Shown here: positions 1 through 7,906 of the stretch, in pieces
Layout: every line of letters begins with the position of its first letter
How positions within the stretch are numbered: the first letter of the stretch is position 1
Source: Lysobacter sp036697405
Lineage (GTDB): Bacteria > Pseudomonadota > Gammaproteobacteria > Xanthomonadales > Xanthomonadaceae
Assembly: GCF_036697405.1 (NCBI RefSeq)
Contig: NZ_JBAHWA010000008.1
Coordinates: 62,001-126,000 of the forward strand
Reading direction: 5' to 3'
DNA length: 64,000 nt
Made by a program: the position numbers and the translations under genes
Notes under the pieces: generated by a model
What the model saw: only the letters and a program-made list of their open reading frames with translations
What the model was told of the DNA's origin: nothing
Databases searched by the model: none

Positions 1-2646
1 CGGGTCCTGCAGGGTGCGCGAGATACGATTGAGCGGATCGTAGTCGTGATCGACCACGCGACTGAGTGGGTCGGTGACGACGTTGGGGTTGCCATCGGCG
101 TCGTAGGTGCTGCCGGTGATGTGATTGCTAGCGTCCTTGTGCTGGGTCTGCTCGCCCAGGGTGTTGAAGGTGCGCGCCAACTGCCGGCGCAGCACGGCGC
201 CGTTGTCCTTGGTTTCTTCCTTGGTGCGGTTGCCGGTGGCGTCCAGGGTGTAGTGGATGGTGTTGCCGGCGTTGTCGGCCACGTCCGTGAGGCGCTGGGC
301 AGCGTCGTAGGTAAAGGTCATGTAGCTGCCGTCGGGCTGGGTCAGGCGCTGGACCAGGCCGGTGGGCTCGTAGATCGCCGTGGTGGTGCGGTCGTCGGCT
401 TCGCTGGCGTTGTTAGGGCCGCGGACCTTGGTGGCGGTCAGCCAGCCACGCGGGTGGTACTCGTAGTCGGTGACCACGCCGGCGATGTCCTTGACGGACA
501 ACACCCGGCCCTGGGCGTCGTACTGCAGCACCTCGGTGACCTGCCCCAGCGCGTTGGTGGTCTTCCACAGGTCGCCCTTGCGGTGCGGACAAGCCGCGGA
601 GGCGGACGCGCAGCTGACGTCGTCGCTGGGGTAGTAGGCGTAGGTGGTGACGTCGTTAAGGTCGGTGCGCGGGCCGTCGACGGACTTGAGCAGGCCCAGC
701 AGCGGGCAGGTGCTGTTGCTGGCGGCCACGTCGGCGGCTTCGCAGTAGGCATAAGCCGTGGCGCGGGTGGCGTTGGTGACGGTATCGCGCATGATGGCTG
801 TGACCGGCTGCAGGCGCGCGTTGCGCACGATGCGGGTTTCGCGGTTGCCGGCCAGGGTCATCAACACCCGGTTGGTCGCCACCTCGTCGCGTTGCTCGAC
901 GGTGCGCGCCTGTGCGGCCCCCTGCGCTTCGATCACGGTATGCGCGCTGACGGTCAAGCCGCTGGGCGTGTCGGTGAGTTCGGCGTACTGATGCTTGGTC
1001 ACCGTGCCGTTGCGGTCGGTAACGGTGTCGACACGGCGGCGGAAGTCGACGGTTTCCGGGTAGTAGGTGTAGCTGAGCGTGCCGGCGCTGTTGGCGATCG
1101 AAGCGATCTTGCGCGGCGCGCCGCTGGGCGGTGTCGCGGTGAGCGTGTAAACGTTCTGACGGCCCAAGGCATTAGTAGCGATGGCGGTACCGGCCGCCGA
1201 GTAGGTCATCGACAATCCGCCCGAGATATCTCCCAGGGTGCGCGATTGCACACGCGCCTTTTCGTCGTAACCATTGGTGCTCAAGCGCCGGTTGTCTTCG
1301 GCGGTCACACCGGTCAGCAGCATCGGAATACCGGAGACGCCGTAGTGGTAGCGGCGCTGCCCGCCGCCTGCGTAGGTCGCGGTTTCGACCTGCCCCAGCG
1401 ACGTGTAGGTGTAGCTTACCAACACCGTGCCGGCGGAACTGATCGACGCGACCGGCGCACCGCCCTTGCCGCTGGCATAGGCGAACTCCAGCACACGCCC
1501 GCCGCTGTGGGTGATTGTGCTCAGCCGATGCAAGCTGTCGTAGCCGTAGTTCAAGGCCGTGCCGTCTTCATACGACTGCTGCAGCAAACGCCCTTCGGCA
1601 TCGAAGCTCAGGCTACGATCACCGCGGTACACGACCCAGTTCGCGCCGGAGGCGACCAGCCGGTCGCCGCTGCCGTCGCTGGCCTCGTAGGCTGCGCCCA
1701 CGGACTTGAAGGCCGTGTGCCGGCCGTCCGCGTCCACCAAGCCGTAGTGCAAGGTCGAATTGCCGCTGGCCGGATCGGTGCCGATGGCCAGGCGGATATT
1801 GTGCGAGTTGGTCCAACCCCCGCCGAAGCCGCCACCCGCGGCGGAACCGCCCGATTGATAGCTGCGCTGGAACGACACCCAGCCCAGGTCGAAATCGTGA
1901 GTGGTCTCGGCCAGGGTGCCGCTGCTGGTCTCGCAGTTTTCTTCCGTCGGGCAGGTCCGCACCGGCACACTGACGTAGGTCATCTCGGACCCGGGCACAC
2001 CCGCACACGCCTGCTTGGCCGCGCTCCAGGTATGCACCGTGACGTTGGGGCACTGGATAGACCGGTTGCGCGAGATCGATGAGTTCTCGTTGGTGCTGCT
2101 GCAGCTGCCGCCCGCGAACACCGCGTAGCTGGCCGTGTAGCCGGTCAGCTCGTTGATGCTCTGGCCGTTGTCCCAACTGCTTTGCACCTGCCAGTTGGGC
2201 GACACCGTCACCACGGTAGAGGCCGGGCAGCCCTGCCCTGTGCTTTCCGCGTCCAGGCGCTGCTTGATCTGATCGACCACCATCTGCAGGGTCGCGTTGG
2301 CCTGCGGCGGGTCGAAGGTGCCCTGGTGGCTCCACTCGCCCACCACCGGCGGCACGCGCTCGAACTCGTATTGGTAGATCGTGCGATCGCTCAGCACGGT
2401 CTGCTTGGTGACTTCGAAACTGAAGGGGCCGTAGGGCAGCGAGAAGTCATGAAGACTTTCCATGTCCCGCTGCACTGCGCGCTCGGTGAGGTGCGGCCCG
2501 TTGAAAGCGAAATCGCTGACCCAGACTTGCCCGATCTCCTGCGCGGAGGCCGCGCCGCTCAGCAGCGCCAGGGACCACAACGCCGCCGCGAGCGAGCGCC
2601 CGCGCACAGCGGTGGAGCGGCGGCGGTTCAATCCTTCGTAAGCCAT
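1..2646 (-). CDS. RHS/YD-repeat protein, N-terminal part (runs off left edge)
   Basis: The minus-strand reading frame opens at ATG 2646 and stays open for 882 codons to the window edge, so the C-terminus is missing. A signal peptide is visible: an Arg-rich start (residues 8-17), a hydrophobic core and an Ala-Ser-Ala|Gln cleavage site near residue 37. After a Cys-containing N-terminal region (about 40-260) come RHS-type repeats with many Y-G-Y-D, Y-D-A-x-G-R and Y-D-x-D-G-N motifs. These proteins form a secreted beta-cage shell that usually carries a variable C-terminal toxin or adhesin, but that end is outside the window, so the effector part is unknown. A purine-rich GGGGATGG lies just before the start. 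GC content and codon use match the core genome rather than the island to its right. Confidence 0.9.
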   Translation of the reverse strand, partial: MAYEGLNRRRSTAVRGRSLAAALWSLALLSGAASAQEIGQVWVSDFAFNGPHLTERAVQRDMESLHDFSLPYGPFSFEVTKQTVLSDRTIYQYEFERVPPVVGEWSHQGTFDPPQANATLQMVVDQIKQRLDAESTGQGCPASTVVTVSPNWQVQSSWDNGQSINELTGYTASYAVFAGGSCSSTNENSSISRNRSIQCPNVTVHTWSAAKQACAGVPGSEMTYVSVPVRTCPTEENCETSSGTLAETTHDFDLGWVSFQRSYQSGGSAAGGGFGGGWTNSHNIRLAIGTDPASGNSTLHYGLVDADGRHTAFKSVGAAYEASDGSGDRLVASGANWVVYRGDRSLSFDAEGRLLQQSYEDGTALNYGYDSLHRLSTITHSGGRVLEFAYASGKGGAPVASISSAGTVLVSYTYTSLGQVETATYAGGGQRRYHYGVSGIPMLLTGVTAEDNRRLSTNGYDEKARVQSRTLGDISGGLSMTYSAAGTAIATNALGRQNVYTLTATPPSGAPRKIASIANSAGTLSYTYYPETVDFRRRVDTVTDRNGTVTKHQYAELTDTPSGLTVSAHTVIEAQGAAQARTVEQRDEVATNRVLMTLAGNRETRIVRNARLQPVTAIMRDTVTNATRATAYAYCEAADVAASNSTCPLLGLLKSVDGPRTDLNDVTTYAYYPSDDVSCASASAACPHRKGDLWKTTNALGQVTEVLQYDAQGRVLSVKDIAGVVTDYEYHPRGWLTATKVRGPNNASEADDRTTTAIYEPTGLVQRLTQPDGSYMTFTYDAAQRLTDVADNAGNTIHYTLDATGNRTKEETKDNGAVLRRQLARTFNTLGEQTQHKDASNHITGSTYDADGNPNVVTDPLSRVVDHDYDPLNRISRTLQDP

Positions 2647-3079
2647 ACCATCCCCTTTTCGAGTTGTACTGCACCGGACCGGCGGCCGGCCGCAGCTACC
2701 ACATTGGCTCGCACGGCGATCACCGCGCACGCGACGCTATTGCACGGCTTGTCCGTCGCCGCAATTGCAACAGGCTGGGGACGGAATCGAACAAAACGGT
2801 GACAGTCCGGCCGCGTGCGTGGGCGATGCACGGCTCTTGTTCGCACAGGCCTTGAGCTGAGGCGGTGCGGGACCTACACAATCCATGTGCATCATTGCCA
2901 CGCTCCATGGTGGACTACAGAGGGGCGGCTAGCCGCCTCCGACGGATGTCGGCGGGTTCAGACTCTGCGATACCCGCCTCGCCGTCAAGCGCTCGTCCAC
3001 TGCCCCTCACGGACCTGCAGGCATTGTTACAGTCGCCATACCAGCTCGACAGGATTGACGCCGCTATCGCGGAAACCCC
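2647..3079. other. Intergenic region at left boundary of the island
   Basis: This is the 5' region of the RHS gene on the minus strand and the entry into lower-GC DNA. No convincing complete gene is seen. A short open frame on the plus strand ends with a TGA that overlaps the ATG at 3080 (ATGA), so a lost upstream partner of the antitoxin remnant is possible, but the peptide does not resemble HigB. A 22-nt motif at 2784-2805 recurs at 3681-3702. Confidence 0.5.
2784..2805. repeat. 22-nt direct repeat, copy 1
   Basis: The motif begins GAATCGAACA and ends ACGGTGACAG. It matches 3681-3702 with one substitution. Both copies lie in non-coding DNA inside the island edge, in the same orientation. 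Origin unknown; it may be debris of the same mobile element. Confidence 0.6.
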
Positions 3080-3285
3080 ATGAACATCCACCCTATCCGC
3101 ACCGAGAACGACTACAAGGCCGCGCTGCGCGAGCTGGCCGCGTATTCTGACAACGAGCCGGCGCCGGGCACGGAGGAAGGCGGCCGCTTCGGGATTCTGG
3201 TTACGTTGGCCGAGGCGTACGAGGCCACGCACTTTCCCATCGAAGCCCCGCCTCCATCGAAATGATCCACTTCCGCATGGAATAG
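3080..3285 (+). pseudogene. HigA-type antitoxin remnant (N-terminal domain only, frameshifted)
   Basis: The frame from ATG 3080 encodes 61 residues beginning MNIHPIRTENDY, with a central E-P-A-P-G-T-E-E-G-G-R segment and the L-V-T-L-A-E-A-Y-E stretch. This is the conserved N-terminal region of HigA-family antitoxins. It stops at 3263-3265. One base out of frame, codons from 3256 to the TAG at 3283-3285 read I-E-M-I-H-F-R-M-E, matching the expected continuation (I-E-A-I-x-F-R-M-E) in the family. A one-base indel near 3250 therefore broke the gene, and the downstream XRE helix-turn-helix domain is absent. No intact HigB toxin is next to it. The family assignment is from memory of the consensus; the frameshift is seen directly. 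Confidence 0.7.
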
Positions 3286-3537
3286 GCCTCCCGACGGTGA
3301 AAGACTTGGCGCCCTTTCAAATCAGTGGTTCCCTTATCGCGATCGTTGTGATGCGCTGGGTCTTGGCAGAATCAGAAGGCGGCGCGAAGTGCGTGGCCTT
3401 CTCGTAACAAGCCTCATAAATTGACAGCGAACCAATTTCACACCAACTCGGCGGCGATGATCATTGTGCCCTCTAGAGACTCGAAGCAATCAACATGAGC
3501 CTAGTTGACTTGTCATCATGTGACGTAGCTCGATCGC

Positions 3538-3660
3538 CGCGCGCCGAATGGATGCTTCCGAGGCGCGCTGGCTCGTATCTCGGCACCTAACCCAGTTTCC
3601 CTAATCGGCACCGCCGCCCACCCGATATCGCTTGTGGCACGAAGGTTTGAGCTGCAAAAG
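3538..3660. repeat. Decayed duplicate of Tn7-like element end and tniQ 3' end
   Basis: Bases 3538-3600 align with about 5346-5408 (shared pieces CGAATGGATGC, GAGGCGCGCTGGCTCG and ATCTCGGCACC). Bases 3602-3660 then align with the tniQ 3' end at about 5490-5560 (GGCACCGC, GCCCACC, TTTGAGCTGCAAA against CCTGAGCCGCAAA). The roughly 80 bases that separate these blocks at the intact element are missing here, and the join falls at a CCCAG tract present in both blocks. It looks like a deleted, mutated second copy of the element end. Confidence 0.65.
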
Positions 3661-3680
3661 CTTATGACACGCTGCGGGCA

Positions 3681-3702
3681 GAATCGAACAGAACGGTGAC
3701 AG
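3681..3702. repeat. 22-nt direct repeat, copy 2
   Basis: Matches 2784-2805 with one difference (A to G at the eleventh base). It lies directly after the decayed transposon end. Confidence 0.6.
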
Positions 3703-4028
3703 ACCAGGCACGGGTAATGAGCAGCGCTTCGGGGCGGCTCGAATTGCAGCGGCAGCAGACCGCCACATTTTATGCGCTTCACGCCACGCACCCTGACAGA
3801 GTTGATAGCCAGCCCTAGGCAGGCCGTAGAAGTGGCAACGTTTCGGTCGCCCCGCTCACGCCTATATAACCAGAAAATTCTTCTCCGCCCCACACGACGA
3901 GGCGTGACTCTGATTTATACCTGTTAGGGTACTAGCGCGCTGAATGACTCAGCCTTGGCAGCGGTGAGCACAGCGTGTTGGACCGATAGCTATCAGTCAG
4001 AAGCTTTCTCATAAAAAAAGGGGGCAGG

Positions 4029-5255
4029 ATGCACCGTTTACTACGAGCAATCATCTCAATAGCTTTTCTCGCAATTATGACGGCACCAGCCGCAGCCCAG
4101 GACCTGTGCAATGACGTCCTGAAAGATGGCCCTTACGCCTACCAGCAGTACAAGGATGACAGCTACTTTAATCAAATTGTTTGGTCGCGATTTCTTAAGT
4201 CTACTTACCATAGCTCCCGCACCGATACAGCAGGAGGCTTCGGAGTACCGGTTGGTGAAGTCGTACTGGGCGGGAACTATTCCGAGGAGCAATACAAAGC
4301 AAAGAAGGCGCAGATCCAAAGCGAATACTTCAACGAGATCACCAGCACGAGAGAAATCGACATCGCACTCATGTCGGGAGATGAGAGCATCTTGTCCGCA
4401 TGGACCGCCTGCATGAAGAACCGAGGAGGGGGATTAAGTGTCCGCTTCGAACCCGTGTCTGCTGTGGACGTATTTATGCACATTGAGTACTTCAATCAGG
4501 GCATAAACAACGAAACCAGGATAGCCAAGAATGTGTCTCTAGGCGAAGACGTTCTCGCAACGGACCAGGAAGGGTGCTTAAAAAAGGGCTACAAACTGAT
4601 CAATGGAAAATCTTGCATTGTCCGATTGAAGCTTAAGTCAGCCCTAACGCGCATTATCGTCACTGTTGAATCGAAGCACAGCACGGCCCGGGCATGGCTA
4701 CCAGCTAGAATTCAATTAGAGCGACTCACGAAACCCTATGAATTTTCGCAAGCTGATCGGCTCTACGATTGGGCCCGCAAAAGAACGTCCAATCATGCCA
4801 AATACATCGAGCTAACCCCCGCTCAAGTCGCTTATGGGTGGACTTTTGACTCCAGCGAAGCCCGGACCGGTCTGCGGGTCGTGTCAGTTAGGAACTCCAG
4901 AAACAAATGCCACCGAGAATGGAAACAAGTCACTGATACGACATTTTCTTACGGGTATACAATCTATGCTGGCAATCGTGACCACGGCACTAGTGGGCAC
5001 ATCGCGTGCGAAATGACCCCTTACATCCTTATGCGCCTAAGCAGATGGGTTCCGATGAGGGATGAAATTGAAACGGCTAATCATTCGCCATCCACAGGCG
5101 CCGCTAACGCGATACTCAGTAGTGCTGCGATAGTGCCGGCAGTATCTAACGCGAGTATGCGCACTGCGCCTCCTGGCGGACGCACCCAAAAGGAATCGCC
5201 GGTGGTTCAGTACGAAGAGGTTTTAAACAGCAAACCTGTGTTCTCTGACCGCTAA
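4029..5255 (+). CDS. Secreted protein of unknown function (408 aa)
   Basis: The protein begins with a clear signal peptide: Arg-5, a hydrophobic core over residues 6-18, and an Ala-Ala-Ala-Gln|Asp cleavage region near residue 24. The mature part is mixed alpha/beta with several Cys residues (for example near 26, 129, 194 and 208) that could form disulphides in the periplasm or outside the cell. No catalytic motif or known domain is recognised. An AGGGGGCAGG tract directly before the ATG supports the start. Codon use is much less GC-biased than in the flanking core genes, which fits horizontal acquisition. It stands alone between mobile-element debris and the left end of the Tn7-like element, so it may be cargo or an older insertion. 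Function not assigned. Confidence 0.75.
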   Translation: MHRLLRAIISIAFLAIMTAPAAAQDLCNDVLKDGPYAYQQYKDDSYFNQIVWSRFLKSTYHSSRTDTAGGFGVPVGEVVLGGNYSEEQYKAKKAQIQSEYFNEITSTREIDIALMSGDESILSAWTACMKNRGGGLSVRFEPVSAVDVFMHIEYFNQGINNETRIAKNVSLGEDVLATDQEGCLKKGYKLINGKSCIVRLKLKSALTRIIVTVESKHSTARAWLPARIQLERLTKPYEFSQADRLYDWARKRTSNHAKYIELTPAQVAYGWTFDSSEARTGLRVVSVRNSRNKCHREWKQVTDTTFSYGYTIYAGNRDHGTSGHIACEMTPYILMRLSRWVPMRDEIETANHSPSTGAANAILSSAAIVPAVSNASMRTAPPGGRTQKESPVVQYEEVLNSKPVFSDR

Positions 5256-5345
5256 GAACCACCCGCTTCTTTTGCTGAAAGATCAAGTCCTTTATGCAGC
5301 GCACATAGATGACCAAAGATACGAAGCGGAGTTGGCCAGCCTAGC

Positions 5346-5410
5346 CGCGGCCGAATGGATGCCTCTGAGGCGCGCTGGCTCGCATCTCGGCACCCGGCCC
5401 AGCTCCCCAA
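5346..5410. repeat. Putative transposon-end sequence, intact copy
   Basis: This sequence lies just outside the 3' end of tniQ and is repeated in decayed form at 3538-3600. Position and duplication suggest it belongs to the left end of the Tn7-like element. The exact terminal TGT/ACA and the TnsB-binding repeats were not resolved by eye. Confidence 0.45.
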
Positions 5411-5429
5411 GTGCCATCCTTTAATTGAA

Positions 5430-5460
5430 GGCCCGCCGGCTCGGCGGGCCATTCTTTTAT
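5430..5460 (+). terminator. Rho-independent terminator after the secreted orphan
   Basis: A perfect 9-bp stem (GGCCCGCCG at 5430-5438 and CGGCGGGCC at 5442-5450) with a 3-nt loop is followed by ATTCTTTTATT. It lies between the convergent ends of the secreted orphan and tniQ, and the T-run favours the plus strand. Confidence 0.7.
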
Positions 5461-5470
5461 TGGACGTCGC

Positions 5471-6421
5471 CTAGGCGTGGCCCAGCTTTGGCACCGCTGC
5501 CCACCAGGGATTGCTTGCACCTTGCCCGTACTGGGGCGCGAAAGCCTGAGCCGCAAACAAGAAGTAACTTCGGCGCCACCCCAAGTCCCATGCGCGACGC
5601 AACGCACTGTTGAGGCATGAGCCGCGGACACGTTCCGGGTATTCGACAAAGGGGTCGAACCATGCCTCGAACGTTTCATCCATCGTGGCCGGGCGGGTAC
5701 GGTTCACCATCTGTTGACGCCAGAACCTCATCGTCGAAATTATCATCTCGTATCCCAGCTCACGCAGTCTCACAGCTGGATCGTCATCGGAGAGGACGAG
5801 CAGATCGTCTTGCGACTGCTTCTCCATTAAGCGCTGAAATACGTCCAAGCTGTCTAAAGCAACTGAAATCCGGGCGCAGGTGCCGGCGGCAATGCCCTTG
5901 AGAAGGTCATCGAGCTTTCGCCGATGCTCCAGGAAGAAGGAAGGTGCTGCATCTTCCGCCTCCGTTTGCTGGACCCATGCTCGCGGCAACCGACGCATAC
6001 CTCCTGAGCTGACGTCCAGCCAGTTGAACAAAGGAACTCGGTGCTTCCAGCAACTAGTCACGAGCACGGGCGCCCAATCCAGGCGGAAGTAGGGTGTCCT
6101 CCCAAGCGCCAAGTCCTCCTCGAAGCAACGAACACAGTAGGAGGTGCGATGAGAAGATCCCAATACCCAGTGATGGAAGCCCCGGTGGCCGTCCACAGGC
6201 GAGCGCCAGTTCGGCACAGCATCGCCTATGCAAGACTCGATCAGCGGATGAGGGCGAAAATCCAAGTCATAGGTCCGATACGAGGATCCAGCGGGTCGAC
6301 CGAGGTCGGCTAACAGCGCCATCAGCGGCGTGCCATAGAACTGCGCCGCGCGCCCGATGACCGAGGACAAGCTTTCACCCTCGTAAGGCGGGTCCACCCG
6401 TAACGTGAGCCCACCCATCAC
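5471..6421 (-). CDS. tniQ: TniQ-family transposition target-site selector
   Basis: A 316-residue TniQ/TnsD-family protein. It shows the family N-terminus (P-Y-E-G-E-S-L-S-S-V-I-G-R near residues 12-24) and a zinc-binding region with a C-V-R-C pair near residue 95 followed about 30 residues later by C-W-K-H. In Tn7-like elements this protein picks the target and recruits the TnsC ATPase. The length is short compared with Tn7 TnsD (about 500 aa) and closer to the small TniQ proteins, so target recognition may rely on another partner. It is the last gene of the tnsABC-tniQ operon, and its ATG overlaps the tnsC stop by 4 nt (ATGA). No Cas genes or CRISPR array are in the window. A damaged copy of its 3' end lies at about 3602-3660. 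Confidence 0.88.
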   Translation of the reverse strand: MMGGLTLRVDPPYEGESLSSVIGRAAQFYGTPLMALLADLGRPAGSSYRTYDLDFRPHPLIESCIGDAVPNWRSPVDGHRGFHHWVLGSSHRTSYCVRCFEEDLALGRTPYFRLDWAPVLVTSCWKHRVPLFNWLDVSSGGMRRLPRAWVQQTEAEDAAPSFFLEHRRKLDDLLKGIAAGTCARISVALDSLDVFQRLMEKQSQDDLLVLSDDDPAVRLRELGYEMIISTMRFWRQQMVNRTRPATMDETFEAWFDPFVEYPERVRGSCLNSALRRAWDLGWRRSYFLFAAQAFAPQYGQGASNPWWAAVPKLGHA

Positions 6422-7368
6422 AGCCTCCCCTGCGGGCGAATCGCGCAGCGCGTCGGGCGCATATCCGCGGCCTCCAGCCGCGACATTGACACGGAGCCCC
6501 CCTCCTCACACAGAGCTCCCAATGCCGCATTCTGGAGTCGAGTAACGATTTTCCCCAAGGTCCCAGCACCCACCTTAGCCATGTACTTGACGACCTCCTC
6601 GCGCCCCAGGTGAGACGGCTCGGGAAACGGGAGGCACCGCTCGTAGGTGGCGAGAAAGTTCGCGAGAGTACTGTCCGCCTTCCAGCGGGGCAGGACGAAC
6701 TCCGTAAAGCGAGCCTCCAAGTGCGGATCGCTGGCCAGCCCCTGGAACGCTTTGTCGGTGCCAAAGCCCAGCACATGCATCTGCAGCTCGTTCATCAGGA
6801 ATTTGATGCCTTCCAGCGCCCGCTGCTGCTCGCGTTCATTACCGAGCATGATGTCCTGCACCTCGTCCAGCACTAGGAGGCGACACCCCACGCTGCGTAG
6901 CAGGCGGCTGACGAGTGTTTCCCGGTCACTCACTCGGTGGGAAATCCGAGCCGGACTTCCCAGGCTTTCCAGGATGCGGCCATAGACGGTGCGCGCATCG
7001 CGCGCGCCCGACATGCTGATCTCGACCACGAACGGTCGATCGAGGTTGCATCGGTCGTTGTACTGGCGATTGATAATGTGGGCCAACGTCGTCTTGCCGT
7101 TGCCACGTTCCGAGCTCACGACGATCCCACGCGCCCGAGTTTGCCTCGGCTCGTAGATGAGCCACTCAGCTTGACTCTTTACCGCATCGAAGGCGGGGTA
7201 TCGGACGAGTCGGTCTTGCAGCACGTGCTGGATACGCACGTCCAAGGGTGCGTCCAGAAGGGCCTGCGTTGCCGGCTCTAAACGTCCAGAAACGGGCCCG
7301 CCCCGATCGGGATGCCCTGCAGGACGCGCGTCGTCATCGGGGGATACAGTGGTGTCGAAGTTAGTCAT
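6418..7368 (-). CDS. tnsC: TnsC/TniB-type AAA+ transposition regulator
   Basis: A 316-residue AAA+ ATPase read from ATG 7368. Walker A is S-E-R-G-N-G-K-T-T at residues 86-94, and Walker B is L-L-V-L-D-E-V-Q at 164-171. The protein should form an ATP-dependent filament that links TniQ at the target to the TnsA/TnsB transposase. The frame extends further upstream, but the start at 7368 is favoured because it gives a normal TniB length and overlaps the end of the tnsB frame as ATGACTAA (translational coupling). Size is TniB-like rather than Tn7 TnsC-like (about 555 aa). Confidence 0.9.
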   Translation of the reverse strand: MTNFDTTVSPDDDARPAGHPDRGGPVSGRLEPATQALLDAPLDVRIQHVLQDRLVRYPAFDAVKSQAEWLIYEPRQTRARGIVVSSERGNGKTTLAHIINRQYNDRCNLDRPFVVEISMSGARDARTVYGRILESLGSPARISHRVSDRETLVSRLLRSVGCRLLVLDEVQDIMLGNEREQQRALEGIKFLMNELQMHVLGFGTDKAFQGLASDPHLEARFTEFVLPRWKADSTLANFLATYERCLPFPEPSHLGREEVVKYMAKVGAGTLGKIVTRLQNAALGALCEEGGSVSMSRLEAADMRPTRCAIRPQGRL

Positions 7369-7906
7369 AGATATCGATCTCATAGATCTGAATTGGAGTT
7401 GTGCCACCGACCGGCTTGGACTCGGGGACAATGTGAACGGCGGTATTCGAAAGCAGAGAGGACTCCGGTGTAGGATCCGATGGGCCGCGGAATCGGTCGC
7501 CCGCGGCCTGTGTCGCGCGCCGACGGCGCACGCGCCTAGAGGCCTTGGCCTCCGCAACTCGCTCATCGTTACGGCGCATGCTGGCGTGCTTCCTGGCGAC
7601 ACGCTCCGGGTCTTTCCCAAGACTGTTCTCGTAGCGGCGCCTGGACTGCCACTCGGCCAACGAGATCGCCGCTATGCCCGGGGTAGTCACCGAACAGCGA
7701 ACCAACACGCCGCCCGGCGTACGGGTGTAGACGGACGTGATGTCCCTGGGGTCGTAAGTCACCATGACCTTCTTATGCTGGCCAACCCATGGAGATAAGG
7801 TGTCTGACCAGTACTGAAGGTTGTTGATCTCTACGCCAGTTCGGGTAAGCACCCGATAGTCACCAGGCAGAAAGGCTGCCAGGAACTCCAAAGGATCATG
7901 CTGCAC
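7361..7906 (-). pseudogene. tnsB C-terminal part in a shifted frame
   Basis: This segment carries the Mu/TniA-type transposase C-terminal domain: P-L-E-F-L-A-A-F-L-P near its start, then the small beta-barrel signature G-V-E-I-N-N-L-Q-Y-W, V-T-Y-D-P-R-D-I and V-Y-T-R-T-P, a basic helix and a short acidic C-terminal tail that would contact TnsC. It lies in the +1 frame relative to the DDE-domain frame, whose stop is at 7896-7898. Homologous sequence resumes at the GTG at 7906. Either a one-base insertion split the gene, or this part is made by reinitiation at the GTG or by a +1 frameshift. No classic slippery sequence is obvious. Confidence 0.75.

Larger units (their letters stand above)
3286..4028. 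other. Non-coding stretch with mobile-element debris
   Basis: No complete gene is supported here. It is AT-richer than the flanking core. It contains a decayed copy of the transposon end plus tniQ 3' end (3538-3660), the second 22-nt repeat (3681-3702) and, near its right end, the upstream region of the secreted orphan at 4029. Confidence 0.55.

Noticed and set aside
46..2082. Long plus-strand open frame opposite the RHS gene
   Set aside because: Low-complexity Val/Gly/Ala-rich translation with no domain. The minus strand encodes a clear signal peptide and YD repeats through the whole stretch.
2865..3083. HigB toxin gene upstream of the HigA remnant
   Set aside because: The short frame ends in ATGA overlap with the antitoxin start, but its sequence lacks HigB features.
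6418..7620. 400-residue version of TnsC starting at 7620
   Set aside because: The extra 84 residues overlap the tnsB C-terminal domain in another frame and read as random Arg/Ser/Pro sequence; ATG 7368 gives the normal family length.
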